Shown one piece after another: positions 22,394-31,805 of a DNA stretch of 64,000 nt (within the stretch, counting starts at the first letter, position 1; each line of letters begins with the position of its first letter). The position numbers were made by a program, and so were the translations under genes. The notes under the pieces are model-generated. The model had not been told where the DNA came from. It was given only the letters and a program-made list of their open reading frames with translations, and searched no databases. Source of the DNA: RUG100 sp034927505 (GTDB taxonomy: Bacteria; Bacillota; Clostridia; Peptostreptococcales; Anaerovoracaceae); the NCBI GenBank assembly GCA_034927505.1, contig JAYFPY010000014.1, positions 124,001 through 188,000 of the forward strand, read 5' to 3'.

Positions 22394-24469
22394 ATGAGTA
22401 TACTGAAAATCGCAGGAGTGCCGGTGACAGAGCTGGCGGATACATATGGGACGCCGGTCATCGTATATGATGAAAAGATGATAGAAGACAGGCTGAAGGA
22501 GTACACGGAAAGTTTTGTGTCGGACAGGTTCGATACAGAAATAGTGTATGCCAGCAAGGCGTTCACGTGCAGGGCTATGATAGAAAAAATCAGTGCGGCC
22601 GGAGCAAGTCTGGATGTGGTCAGCAGCGGCGAGATGTTGATCGCAAAGGAAAGCGGCATGGATATGAAAAACGTTTATTTCCACGGCAACAACAAGACCG
22701 CGGAGGAACTGGAAATATGCATGGAGACCGGATGCGGCAATATCGTTCTGGACAACAGAGATGAAGTCAGAGAACTGATCGCAGCGGCAGAGAAAAGCGG
22801 CAGATCGATAAATGCAATGCTGAGGATAAACCCATGCGTCGAGGCGCATACTCATGAGTTCATAGTGACGGCAGCCGAAGATTCAAAATTCGGGATCGCC
22901 ATCGATGACAGGGAAGCGGTAAGGCATCTGATAGAACTGGCACAGAGCAGTAAGAATATAAACTTTATGGGATTCCATTGTCATATCGGATCCCAGATAT
23001 TCGGCAGCGATGCATTTGAAAAGGCAGCGGAAAAACTCTTCGCATTCATGAGTGAAATGAAGGAACTGTGCGGATACGAAGGGAAGTGGCTCAGTCTGGG
23101 CGGAGGTTTTGGCATCAGATATACACAAGACGACAGGCCGATCCCTGTATCAGAAATGTGCGGCAGACTGATAGACAAGTGCACCGGATCAGGATATCCT
23201 CTGGAAAAGGTTATGATCGAGCCGGGCAGATCCGTAGCCGGAGAAGCGGGAACCACACTGTACCGCACCGGTTATGAAAAGATGGCCGGAGACAAAAGGT
23301 ATATTTTTGTAGATGGAGGAATGGGAGACAATATCAGACCGGCCCTATATGGTGCGGAATACGATGCAGACATAGCAAACCGGATGGATTCGCCGCGGGA
23401 TACAGAGTACTGTGTTGCGGGAAAATACTGTGAGTCGGGAGACGTTCTGATCAAGGAGATAAACCTGCAGAAGGCGGAAGAAGGCGATATACTGGCCGTA
23501 TATGCAACAGGAGCATATGGGTATTCAATGGCCAGCTGCTACAACGGCATCGGAAAACCGGCAGTGGTTTTCGTTAAGGACGGCAGGGCAAGGCAGATAA
23601 TAAGAAGAGAAACCTACAGAGATCTGATGAGACTTGGCGACAGCGGAGATACTGTAAAGTTTTCAAAGTACCATGGATGCGGCAACAGTTTTGTGATCGT
23701 CACTGAAGAAGAAGCGGGCGGCAGAGATCACAGCGAGCTGGCAAAGGCTATGTGCTCGGAGCCGACAGGCATCGGAGCCGACGGCCTGATAATCGTACGG
23801 AGAAGACCGGAACTGGAAATGATATTCTATAACAGAGACGGCAGCCGTGCTCCTATGTGCGGAAACGGGATCAGATGTTTTGCTCGATACTGCCGTGATG
23901 AAAGAATATGCAGAGAAAAGACGTTCTCTGTCAAGACGCTTGCGGGGACTATGATCGTAGATGTGATTTCCGAAGAACCGTACCTGGTGGAGATCGATAT
24001 GGGCAAACCGGATTTCAATCCTGCAGCCTGCAGCATCAACAGCGACAAACCGTTCCTTGATGTTCAGCTGGAATTGGAACAGGGAAGCCGTCAGGTAAGT
24101 ACATTCTTTATGGGAACGGTGCATACAGTACTGTTTGTCGATGATTTCGAAAGCATAGATGCAGAGAAACTGGGACGTGAAATATGCCATCATGAGGCTT
24201 ATCCGGAGAATACGAATGTCAACATGGCGAAAGTGCTGGATGACCACACTATAGAACTGAAGACATATGAACGCGGTGTGGGCATGACCTGCGCCTGCGG
24301 TACAGGCGCCTGCGCCAGCGTAGTGTGGGCGATCCATGAAGGCAGATGCGGCAACGAGGCGGACGTACTGCTGCCGTACGGAACACTTCATATAAAGCAA
24401 AAGGAAAATGGTGAAGTAATGATGACGGGCCCGGCTTCCTTTGCAGCAGACGGAGAATACAGGATATAA
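22394..24469 (+). CDS. Fused diaminopimelate decarboxylase-diaminopimelate epimerase (LysA-DapF)
   Basis: 691 residues in one frame. Residues 1-415 are a PLP fold III decarboxylase of the LysA family: YASKAF (Lys55), GFHCHIGSQ, LGGGFGIRY, EPGRS and GAYGYSMAS. Residues from about 420 on are a complete DapF: KYHGCGNSFVIV, MCGNGIRC with Cys489 and CACGTGACA with Cys635, the two catalytic cysteines. The decarboxylase makes L-lysine from meso-DAP, and the epimerase makes meso-DAP from L,L-DAP. No stop or frameshift lies between them. The linker is only a few residues. Control is by the upstream lysine riboswitch. Confidence 0.95.
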   Translation: MSILKIAGVPVTELADTYGTPVIVYDEKMIEDRLKEYTESFVSDRFDTEIVYASKAFTCRAMIEKISAAGASLDVVSSGEMLIAKESGMDMKNVYFHGNNKTAEELEICMETGCGNIVLDNRDEVRELIAAAEKSGRSINAMLRINPCVEAHTHEFIVTAAEDSKFGIAIDDREAVRHLIELAQSSKNINFMGFHCHIGSQIFGSDAFEKAAEKLFAFMSEMKELCGYEGKWLSLGGGFGIRYTQDDRPIPVSEMCGRLIDKCTGSGYPLEKVMIEPGRSVAGEAGTTLYRTGYEKMAGDKRYIFVDGGMGDNIRPALYGAEYDADIANRMDSPRDTEYCVAGKYCESGDVLIKEINLQKAEEGDILAVYATGAYGYSMASCYNGIGKPAVVFVKDGRARQIIRRETYRDLMRLGDSGDTVKFSKYHGCGNSFVIVTEEEAGGRDHSELAKAMCSEPTGIGADGLIIVRRRPELEMIFYNRDGSRAPMCGNGIRCFARYCRDERICREKTFSVKTLAGTMIVDVISEEPYLVEIDMGKPDFNPAACSINSDKPFLDVQLELEQGSRQVSTFFMGTVHTVLFVDDFESIDAEKLGREICHHEAYPENTNVNMAKVLDDHTIELKTYERGVGMTCACGTGACASVVWAIHEGRCGNEADVLLPYGTLHIKQKENGEVMMTGPASFAADGEYRI

Positions 24470-24502
24470 TATATAACATTTACAGGCGAGGAGGAGTGTA
24501 AA

Positions 24503-25192
24503 ATGAAAATAGCAGTCGTAGGAACAGACGGACACATGGGTGGTCTGCTGGTATCCATAATAGAAGAAAGAGAAGGCATGGAGGTCGTGGGTCTTGATGA
24601 CGGATTCGATGTGATCATAGATTTCAGTCATCCGAACAATCTTTCGGATATAATAAGGAGAGCAGAAGAGGAAAACAAACCGGCTGTCATAGCAACTACC
24701 GGTTTCATTCCGGAACAGGAAGAAATGATCGAAAAATTAGCGAAGAAGGTACCGGTGGTATTTGCTGCAAATTTCTCATTGGGAGTTACTGTTATGAAAA
24801 AGATACTCTCGAGCATAACGCCGATACTGAAGGAATCATTCGATATGGAAATGGTGGAAAAGCATCACAGAAGAAAATTGGATGCACCAAGCGGAACAGC
24901 AAAAATGCTGGTGAGAGCTATGGATCCCGACGAGGAATATGAAGAGATCGACGGAAGATCCGGCATGCGGAAAAGAGGAAAAGAAATAGGAGTGCACGCT
25001 GTAAGAGGCGGAACTATTGCAGGTGAACATGCTGCAATATATGCAGGTGATGACGAGATACTGGAGATAAAACATACGGCAGGATCAAGAAAAATATTTG
25101 CCAACGGCAGTCTGAAAGCAGCGGAATTTGCTGTGGACGCAGCGCCGGGGCTGTATGATATGGAAGATGTACTGTTTGGAAAGGAACAATAA
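24503..25192 (+). CDS. dapB: 4-hydroxy-tetrahydrodipicolinate reductase
   Basis: 229 residues, slightly short for DapB. N-terminal Rossmann region KIAVVGTDGHMGG, IDFSHPNN, ATTGF, then the signature EMVEKHHRRKLDAPSGTA and a C-terminal domain ending YDMEDVLFGKEQ. It reduces hydroxy-tetrahydrodipicolinate with NAD(P)H. AGGAGGAGT ribosome binding site; dapH begins directly after its stop. dapA is not in the window. Confidence 0.95.
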   Translation: MKIAVVGTDGHMGGLLVSIIEEREGMEVVGLDDGFDVIIDFSHPNNLSDIIRRAEEENKPAVIATTGFIPEQEEMIEKLAKKVPVVFAANFSLGVTVMKKILSSITPILKESFDMEMVEKHHRRKLDAPSGTAKMLVRAMDPDEEYEEIDGRSGMRKRGKEIGVHAVRGGTIAGEHAAIYAGDDEILEIKHTAGSRKIFANGSLKAAEFAVDAAPGLYDMEDVLFGKEQ

Positions 25193-25882
25193 ATGAACGC
25201 ACAGGAAATAATAAAATACATTGGTGAAGCAGAAAAGAAAACGCCGGTAAAGGTAACTGTAAAATGCAGCGGCGATCTGGAGATCGAAGGATGCAAAGTA
25301 TTCGACATGGGAAAGACGAAGGTGATATTCGGTGACTGGAAAGATGTCGAAGACGTTTTGAAGAACTATGATGAAGAGGACTATGCGATCGAAAACGACT
25401 GCAGGAATTCGGCTATCCCAATGGTGGACATGAAGCAGTTCAATGCCAGGATAGAACCGGGCGCATTCATTAGAGATCAGGTTGAGATCGGAAACAATGC
25501 CGTAATAATGATGGGAGCTATAATCAACATTGGCTCTGTCATCGGCGACGGCACTATGATAGACATGGGCGCTGTCCTGGGCGGACGTGCCACAGTGGGA
25601 AAGAACTGCCACATCGGAGCAGGCACAGTGCTGGCAGGAGTAATAGAACCGCCAAGTGCGGATCCTGTCACTGTTGAAGACGACGTGGTCATAGGAGCCA
25701 ATGCAGTCGTGCTGGAAGGCGTGCGCATCGGACAGGGATCTATCGTCGCGGCAGGAGCTGTAGTAGTAGAAGATGTTCCTGCAGGCGTAGTGGTCGGCGG
25801 TATCCCGGCAAGAGTACTGAAGAAAAAGGACGCGAAGACTGAGACAAAGACCGGCCTGGTAGAAGCTCTCAGACAGCTGTAA
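25193..25882 (+). CDS. dapH: Tetrahydrodipicolinate N-acetyltransferase
   Basis: 229 residues. An N-terminal ~80-residue DapH domain is followed by a left-handed beta-helix of hexapeptide repeats (about 90-200: GNNAVIMMGAIINIGSVIGDGTMIDMGAVLGGRATVGKNCHIGAG...). It acetylates tetrahydrodipicolinate with acetyl-CoA and defines the N-acetyl branch of DAP synthesis. It starts immediately after the dapB stop and has AGGAA within dapB as ribosome binding site. The last gene of the riboswitch operon. Confidence 0.95.
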   Translation: MNAQEIIKYIGEAEKKTPVKVTVKCSGDLEIEGCKVFDMGKTKVIFGDWKDVEDVLKNYDEEDYAIENDCRNSAIPMVDMKQFNARIEPGAFIRDQVEIGNNAVIMMGAIINIGSVIGDGTMIDMGAVLGGRATVGKNCHIGAGTVLAGVIEPPSADPVTVEDDVVIGANAVVLEGVRIGQGSIVAAGAVVVEDVPAGVVVGGIPARVLKKKDAKTETKTGLVEALRQL

Positions 25883-25889
25883 TACAGGA

Positions 25890-25926
25890 AAAACCGCCCG
25901 ATGCGACTGGCGCACCGGGCGGTTTT
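25890..25926. terminator. Bidirectional terminator after dapH
   Basis: AAAACCGCCCG / CGGGCGGTTTT stem (11 bp) between convergent dapH and the RnfC-like gene, with T-rich flanks on both strands. Confidence 0.9.
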
Positions 25927-25946
25927 GATTTTTTGTGTTTATAAGG

Positions 25947-27200
25947 TCATTCCCTGACGTAACTCTTTGCCACATCGTGAAGGAAAGTCAGAGGCTTTCT
26001 TGCAGGACATACGAATGAGCATCTCCCACAGGAAGAGCATTTCTCTATATCCAGCTTTTTCAGAGTGGCGATGTCTTTGTTTTCAAACGCTTCATACAGT
26101 TTGTGAGGCAGCAGACCTTCAGGACAGACGTGCTGGCAGCGTTTGCAGTCCTCGCAGTCGATTTCTTCCCTCAGGCCCGGGTGGTCTTCCAGATAAGCCA
26201 GGATCAGATTGTTGTTTTTTTCCAGTGGGTATTTATCGCTGTCGATATGTCTGCCCAGCATGGCGCCGCCCAGATACATTTTCTGAGGCTTTGACGTATA
26301 TCCGCCGCAGAAATCGGAAATATCGGCAATGGATGCACCCAGAGGCGCAATGATCTCCTTCTCTTTTCTATAGGCGCTTCCCTTTACGACCAGTCGCTTT
26401 GAGACAAGGGGCATCCCCGTTCTCAAGTACTCTCCGATGTAGTACATGGAATTGATGTTGGTAACGGCTACGCCAAGATCTTCCACCAGGCTGCTGGGCG
26501 GAGCTATCTCGCCGGTAGTCTCATAGAGTATGACGCGGTCCGATCCGGGCGGGCAGTTATCTGCCAGTGTAACGACATCTACATTGTAAAGATCATTGTG
26601 TCTGGTTTCATATTTCATCTTTGCTGCTGCGTCTTTTTCAGAACTGTCGAGACAGATGTAATATTTTTTGATATCCAGGAAGCGGTCCATACAGGAAATA
26701 GTTTTGATTATGTTATCGCTGTTTTCCAGTATCATATGACGCTCAAGATCGCTGTAACGATTGTATTCTGTACCGTTTATGATCAGAGTATCTATTTTGC
26801 CGCTGAGAAGGTCATCCATGTTCACATGGTTGAGAAAAGCTGCTCCGGCGGTCCCTATAGTGCCGCTTTTTCGGATAGCTTTTACAAGGTCTTCCTTCGA
26901 TGATATTTTCGGCGTTCCCAGATCCGGTGAAGGCTCCTGTTTGCCGTCTGTATCGATAAGAACAGTATTTGATGTGAGACCGGAAGCCATCTGATAGTTT
27001 TCGATGGCGGCAACTGTGCCCGATACACTGGAATATATCGGCATGTCGGGGAATTTCTTGTCCAGACCGATATCCTGTCCGACTCTGACATGATCCCCGA
27101 CCTTTACAAGAGGCTCACAGTCGTCAATAATGTTTTGTGACATTGAGATACGCACCTGTGCAGGTACAGGCATTGTTTCTTTGAAGTTAAAAGTTTCCAT
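25947..27200 (-). CDS. Orphan RnfC/PrdC-like electron transfer protein
   Basis: 417 residues from ATG 27200 (GGAGGAAGG just upstream; an in-frame longer ORF to 27353 lacks a start signal). N-terminal barrel-sandwich region (VKVGDHVRVGQDIG), an NADH/FMN-binding core (GTAGAAF..., IINGTEYNRYSDLERHMILEN) and a C-terminal pair of [4Fe-4S] motifs, CEDCKRCQHVCP and CSSCGRCSFVCP. The architecture is that of RnfC, PduS or PrdC, which pass electrons between NADH and ferredoxin-like partners. None of the other rnf genes is adjacent, so it is more likely a soluble reductase for an enzyme encoded elsewhere. Confidence 0.85.
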   Translation of the reverse strand: METFNFKETMPVPAQVRISMSQNIIDDCEPLVKVGDHVRVGQDIGLDKKFPDMPIYSSVSGTVAAIENYQMASGLTSNTVLIDTDGKQEPSPDLGTPKISSKEDLVKAIRKSGTIGTAGAAFLNHVNMDDLLSGKIDTLIINGTEYNRYSDLERHMILENSDNIIKTISCMDRFLDIKKYYICLDSSEKDAAAKMKYETRHNDLYNVDVVTLADNCPPGSDRVILYETTGEIAPPSSLVEDLGVAVTNINSMYYIGEYLRTGMPLVSKRLVVKGSAYRKEKEIIAPLGASIADISDFCGGYTSKPQKMYLGGAMLGRHIDSDKYPLEKNNNLILAYLEDHPGLREEIDCEDCKRCQHVCPEGLLPHKLYEAFENKDIATLKKLDIEKCSSCGRCSFVCPARKPLTFLHDVAKSYVRE

Positions 27201-27359
27201 TCTACCTTCCTCCTTTATATTATTTTCTTTCTTAATTGGATTATAACACTCTGAAAACAAAGGAGATATGTAAAAGGAAGATAGAAGTATTGCTGAAATC
27301 ACATGGTTTGGAGGGCCTGATACCGGCTCGGTGCAAATTAATGCGTCCGGCACAATAAT

Positions 27360-27433
27360 TATGCATAAATATGCAAAATTATTATTAAATAGTACAAAAA
27401 TCTATTGACATACAGCCGTATAAAGCGTATTAT
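27360..27433 (+). promoter_or_regulatory. ARG box and promoter of the arg operon
   Basis: 27360-27377 reads TATGCATAAATATGCAAA and matches the ArgR/AhrC operator pattern TNTGNATWWWWATNCANA at every defined position. A strong promoter follows: TTGACA at 27405-27410, 17-bp spacer, TATTAT at 27428-27433. The operator sits about 28 bp upstream of the -35. Arginine-dependent control of argCJBD by an ArgR homologue is inferred. Confidence 0.8.
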
Positions 27434-27473
27434 TTTTTATGTAGTATTATTTTATATGGAGGCGTAATAACTT

Positions 27474-28406
27474 ATGAAATACAAGGTATTTGTAGACGGA
27501 GGATCGGGGACGACAGGTCTGAAGATCCATGACAGATTGAATAAAAGAGATGATATAGAAATTATAAATATACAGGAAGATAAGAGAAAAAACATCGACG
27601 ACAGGCTGGAGAAAATCAAAGAGGCGGATATCACATTCCTCTGTCTGCCCGATGCTGCGGCAATAGAGATAGCTTCTCTGGCACCGAAGGGATCCAAGAT
27701 CCTGGACACCAGTACAGCTCACAGAACAGATCCGGACTGGGTCTACGGTATGCCGGAACTCAATGCCGGTCAGAGAGACAGGATAAAGGATTCATCAAGA
27801 GTGGCTGTTCCCGGATGTCATGCCAGCGGGTTCATTTTTGCAGCTGCACCGCTGATCGCAGAAGGTGTGATAGATGCAGACTGTCCTTTGGATGTGACGT
27901 CGATCACAGGATACAGCGGCGGCGGCAAGAAGATGATAGCTGCTCATGAAGATGAAAACAGACCGGGATATCTGGGGAGCGCGGGACAGTATGCGCTGAC
28001 GCAGATGCATAAACATCTGCCTGAAATGACAGCCATGACCGGACTCAGAGAAAAGCCGGCGTTCATCCCCATAGTTGTGGATCATTACAGCGGTATGGTA
28101 GTAACTGTGCCACTGCATAAAAATACAATGAAAAGAAAGCTTACACCCGATCAGCTGCGTCAGGTATTCAGAGAATACTACAAAGGCGAAAAGATGGTCA
28201 AGGTGAATGACAGCTGGCCTGATGACGGCTTTATACACAGTCTTGTCAAATCGGGCGATAACGATCTGGAGATATTTGTCTATGGCAATGAAGATACACC
28301 TGTTATCAGCACCCGGTTCGACAATCTGGGAAAAGGCGCCAGCGGCGCAGCGGTACAGAATATGAATATCATGCTTGGCATAGATGAAACCAAAGGTTTG
28401 ATTTGA
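27474..28406 (+). CDS. argC: N-acetyl-gamma-glutamyl-phosphate reductase (type 2)
   Basis: 310 residues, the length of the shorter type 2 ArgC. N-terminal VFVDGGSGTTGLKIHDRL nucleotide-binding loop, LPDAAAIEIAS, and catalytic Cys115 in VPGCHASGF. Reduces N-acetylglutamyl phosphate to the semialdehyde with NADPH, step three of arginine synthesis. First gene of argCJBD with its own ARG box and promoter; argJ follows 13 bp later. Confidence 0.95.
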   Translation: MKYKVFVDGGSGTTGLKIHDRLNKRDDIEIINIQEDKRKNIDDRLEKIKEADITFLCLPDAAAIEIASLAPKGSKILDTSTAHRTDPDWVYGMPELNAGQRDRIKDSSRVAVPGCHASGFIFAAAPLIAEGVIDADCPLDVTSITGYSGGGKKMIAAHEDENRPGYLGSAGQYALTQMHKHLPEMTAMTGLREKPAFIPIVVDHYSGMVVTVPLHKNTMKRKLTPDQLRQVFREYYKGEKMVKVNDSWPDDGFIHSLVKSGDNDLEIFVYGNEDTPVISTRFDNLGKGASGAAVQNMNIMLGIDETKGLI

Positions 28407-28419
28407 AGGGAGAACAAAT

Positions 28420-29634
28420 ATGGAATATATAAAAGGCGGCGTATGTGCTCCAAAGGGCTTCAGAGCAGGAGGCGTGCACTGTGGGATAAGAAACAACAAG
28501 GGCAAAAACGATCTGGCTATGATCGTCAGCGATGAGATGTGTACGGCAGCAGGCGTGTATACTACCAACAAGGTCAAAGGCGCACCTATTGCAGTGACTA
28601 AAAAGCATATCAAAGACGGTCACGCAAAGGCGATCATCTGCAACAGCGGCAATGCAAATACATGCGCGCCCAACGGAGAAGATATAGCAGTCGAGACATG
28701 CAGGATCACAGCGGCAGAGCTGGGAGCGGATCCGAGAGATATAGTTGTGTCCAGCACCGGAGTCATCGGCGAAGAGATGAGCATCGAACCTTTTGAAAAG
28801 GGCATACCGGAATTGATGAAAAAGCTCAGCTATGACGGTTCCGGAGAAGCAGCCAGAGGCATCATGACTACTGACACTATAGAAAAAGAAACCGCGGTCA
28901 CATTCACAGCCGGAGGGAAGACATGTGTCATAGGAGGCATAGCAAAGGGCAGTGGGATGATACATCCCAACATGGCTACTATGCTGTCATTTATCACCAG
29001 CGATGCCGCCATATCATCTGAAATGCTCGATCGGGTACTGAAGGAAGATATAAAAGATACATATAACCAGATCAGTATTGACGGCGATACATCTACAAAC
29101 GATATGGTAGTTGTTCTTGCCAACGGCATGGCGGGAAATGAGGAAATAAGGTCGGAGGGCGAAGACTACGAAGCATTCGCAGCGGCTTTCCGCAAGGTCA
29201 CCTCTTATCTTTCAAGAAAGCTGGCCGAAGACGGAGAAGGTGCAGGCAAACTGATAGTATGCCGGGTGAAGGGAGCAAAAGACGCGGAGCAGGCGAGGGC
29301 AATATCAAAATCGGTAGTGTCGTCCAATCTGCTCAAGGCGGCAATATTCGGAGAAGACGCCAACTGGGGAAGAGTGCTGTGCGCAATAGGATACGCACCG
29401 GGAGATTTTGCGGCAGACAATATCGATGTCAGCATGGGATCCGAAAACGGAAAAATAATCGTATGCAAAGGATCGGGATATTACGATCACAGTGAAGAGA
29501 AAGCAGCGGAGATACTTTCTGCAGATGAAATAGACATAGATGTAGATATGCATTCGGGCAGCGGCAGCGCTGTTGCGTGGGGATGCGATCTGACTTATGA
29601 TTATGTAAAAATCAATGGAGATTATCGTTCGTAG
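28420..29634 (+). CDS. argJ: Bifunctional glutamate N-acetyltransferase / ornithine acetyltransferase
   Basis: 404 residues. The autoproteolysis site is in NMATMLSF, with Thr187 as the expected new N-terminal nucleophile. Other motifs: KVKGAPIAVTK, CNSGNANTC, GSGMIHPNM, EDANWGRVLCAIGY. It recycles the acetyl group between N-acetylornithine and glutamate, making the cyclic arginine pathway. GGGAGAAC ribosome binding site. Confidence 0.96.
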   Translation: MEYIKGGVCAPKGFRAGGVHCGIRNNKGKNDLAMIVSDEMCTAAGVYTTNKVKGAPIAVTKKHIKDGHAKAIICNSGNANTCAPNGEDIAVETCRITAAELGADPRDIVVSSTGVIGEEMSIEPFEKGIPELMKKLSYDGSGEAARGIMTTDTIEKETAVTFTAGGKTCVIGGIAKGSGMIHPNMATMLSFITSDAAISSEMLDRVLKEDIKDTYNQISIDGDTSTNDMVVVLANGMAGNEEIRSEGEDYEAFAAAFRKVTSYLSRKLAEDGEGAGKLIVCRVKGAKDAEQARAISKSVVSSNLLKAAIFGEDANWGRVLCAIGYAPGDFAADNIDVSMGSENGKIIVCKGSGYYDHSEEKAAEILSADEIDIDVDMHSGSGSAVAWGCDLTYDYVKINGDYRS

Positions 29635-29656
29635 GAGGAGTATCGGAGGTATGAAA

Positions 29657-30565
29657 ATGGCAAATAAAACAACTATTGAACAGGCTCTGGGTAAAGCCGA
29701 GACTCTTATCGAGGCGCTGCCCTATATACAGAGATTCAATAGAAAGATCATAGTGGTAAAATACGGCGGAGCGGCTATGATGGATGAAAGTCTGAAACAA
29801 AAGGTGATCCAGGACGTTGTCCTGCTGAAGCTGGTCGGATTCAAGCCCATCATCGTACACGGCGGAGGCAAAGAAATCAGCAAGTGGGTCGATAAGGTAG
29901 GAATGGATACTACATTCAAGAACGGACTGCGGGTGACAGATGAGGAAACACTGGAACTGGCGGAAATGGTCCTTGCAAAGGTGAACCAGGATCTGGTCAC
30001 TCTGATCGCAAAACTGGGAGTGAAACCAGTAGGGATCAGCGGCAAGGACGGCAAGCTTCTAACGGCCGAGAAAATAATGCCGGGCGGCGAGGATATCGGA
30101 TTCGTCGGCGATGTGACGGAAGTGAATGCTGAGGTGCTCTACGATCTTCTGGATGATGATTTCCTGCCGGTGATATTCCCTATCGGGATAGATGAGGCCG
30201 GACAGGGCTACAATATCAACGCAGATGCTGCAGCCAGTGCGATAGCAGAAGCTGTAGGTGCGGAAAAGCTGGCTTTCCTGACTGATATAGAAGGCGTGTA
30301 CAAGGACAAAGACGATCCGGATACATTGATCTCGGAACTGTATGAGACAGAGGCGAGAGATCTGATAGATTCGGGGCTGATCGAGGGAGGCATGCTGCCG
30401 AAACTGAAGAACTGCATACAGGCCATAGAAAACGGAGTCTCAAGAGTGCATATCCTGGACGGCCGCATACCTCACTGCCTGCTGCTGGAGATATTCACCG
30501 ACAAGGGTGTCGGAACAGCTGTATTACATAACAAGGAGGATAAATTCTACAATGAGCGATCTTAA
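29657..30565 (+). CDS. argB: Acetylglutamate kinase
   Basis: 302 residues from ATG 29657, which has GGAGG spaced 7 bases upstream; ATG 29651 is too close to it. Amino acid kinase fold: IIVVKYGGAAM, PIIVHGGGKEIS, GISGKDGKLLTA, INADAAASAIAEA, FLTDIEGVYKD. Phosphorylates N-acetylglutamate; usually the arginine-inhibited step. The end overlaps argD by 14 bp. Confidence 0.95.
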   Translation: MANKTTIEQALGKAETLIEALPYIQRFNRKIIVVKYGGAAMMDESLKQKVIQDVVLLKLVGFKPIIVHGGGKEISKWVDKVGMDTTFKNGLRVTDEETLELAEMVLAKVNQDLVTLIAKLGVKPVGISGKDGKLLTAEKIMPGGEDIGFVGDVTEVNAEVLYDLLDDDFLPVIFPIGIDEAGQGYNINADAAASAIAEAVGAEKLAFLTDIEGVYKDKDDPDTLISELYETEARDLIDSGLIEGGMLPKLKNCIQAIENGVSRVHILDGRIPHCLLLEIFTDKGVGTAVLHNKEDKFYNERS

Positions 30566-31712
30566 AACTACAGATAAAGAGTGTATAGTAAATTCATACG
30601 GCAGATTTGATATAGCCATAGTGAAGGGCAAGGGAGCAAAGTGCTGGGATCCGGATGGTAACGAAATGATCGATTTCACATCGGGCATCGGAGTGAACTG
30701 TCTTGGATTCTGCGATGACGAGTGGGCCAAAGCAATAGCGGACCAGGCGGCAACACTGCAGCATACGTCTAACCTGTTCTATACAGAGCCTATGATCAAG
30801 CTGGCGGAGTCGCTGACAAAGAGAGCCGGGATGTCGAAGGTGTTCTTTGCTAATTCCGGGGCGGAAGCCAACGAATGCGCTATAAAAGCAGCCAGAAAAT
30901 ACGGAAATACAAGGTCGGACAATAAAAAGAATAAAATAATCACACTGGACAATGCTTTTCACGGCAGGACCATGGCGACTATTACAGCTACGGGACAGGA
31001 AAAATACCACAAAGATTTCTACCCTTTTGTAAGCGGTTTCGATTACTGCAAGGCTAATGATATCGAGCAGCTGAAGAGCATGGTGGACGACGAGACATGC
31101 GCGATCATGATCGAACTGATACAGGGAGAAGGCGGACTGCTGGTAATAGACAAAGAATTTGCAGAGACTGCTCAGCAGTTGTGCCGCGACAGAGACATGC
31201 TGTTCATCGTAGACGAAGTGCAGACAGGCATCGGAAGGACAGGATCATTCTTTGCTTTCCAGCAGTACGGACTGGATCCGGACATCGTATCATTTGCAAA
31301 GGGAATAGGCGGCGGCCTGCCGCTGGGCGGAGCTCTCTTCAATAAGAAGACCGATTCCGTACTGACGGCCGGAGATCACGGCACCACATACGGTGGAAAT
31401 CCTGTGGCCTGCGCCGGAGCCAATGTTGTGATGGAGAGGATGACTGCCGGATTCCTGGATGAAGTAAAGGAAAAGGGAAAACATATCGTGGATATTCTTT
31501 CCAAGCTGCCTGGAGTGTATGATATATCAGGTCTGGGAATGATGCTGGGATTCAAAGTAAAAGGAAAAGAATCTATCGATGTAGTGAAGGCTGCAATGGC
31601 AGACGGACTGCTGATGTTGACGGCAAAGGATAAAGTAAGACTGCTGCCGCCTCTGGCCATTTCATATGAAGAACTGGATAAAGGCCTTGAGATACTGAAG
31701 AAACATATATAG
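30552..31712 (+). CDS. argD: Acetylornithine aminotransferase
   Basis: 386 residues from ATG 30552, inside the end of argB, with AAGGAGG about 11 bases upstream. Class III PLP aminotransferase: FANSGAEANECAIKAAR, FHGRTMATITATGQ, VDEVQTGIGRTG, and the PLP lysine in SFAKGIGGGLPLGG. Converts N-acetylglutamate semialdehyde to N-acetylornithine, and may also serve as succinyl-DAP-type aminotransferase in DAP synthesis, for which no dedicated gene is seen here. Last gene of the arg operon. Confidence 0.93.
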   Translation: MSDLKTTDKECIVNSYGRFDIAIVKGKGAKCWDPDGNEMIDFTSGIGVNCLGFCDDEWAKAIADQAATLQHTSNLFYTEPMIKLAESLTKRAGMSKVFFANSGAEANECAIKAARKYGNTRSDNKKNKIITLDNAFHGRTMATITATGQEKYHKDFYPFVSGFDYCKANDIEQLKSMVDDETCAIMIELIQGEGGLLVIDKEFAETAQQLCRDRDMLFIVDEVQTGIGRTGSFFAFQQYGLDPDIVSFAKGIGGGLPLGGALFNKKTDSVLTAGDHGTTYGGNPVACAGANVVMERMTAGFLDEVKEKGKHIVDILSKLPGVYDISGLGMMLGFKVKGKESIDVVKAAMADGLLMLTAKDKVRLLPPLAISYEELDKGLEILKKHI

Positions 31713-31744
31713 AAAAAACATCCGATCATAAAAAATGATTATAT

Positions 31745-31782
31745 AAAAAGTACCGAATGGATCATGCCATTCGGTACTTTTT
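31745..31782. terminator. Bidirectional terminator after argD
   Basis: A 16-bp perfect stem (AAAAAGTACCGAATGG / CCATTCGGTACTTTTT) with a 6-nt loop between convergent argD and the aminotransferase gene. Confidence 0.93.
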
Positions 31783-31805
31783 ATTTCGATCGGTAAGATC
31801 AGGGT

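Noticed and set aside
25085..25975. Long - strand ORF opposite dapH
   Set aside because: Shadow of the hexapeptide-repeat gene dapH; Cys/His/Tyr-rich and without family resemblance.
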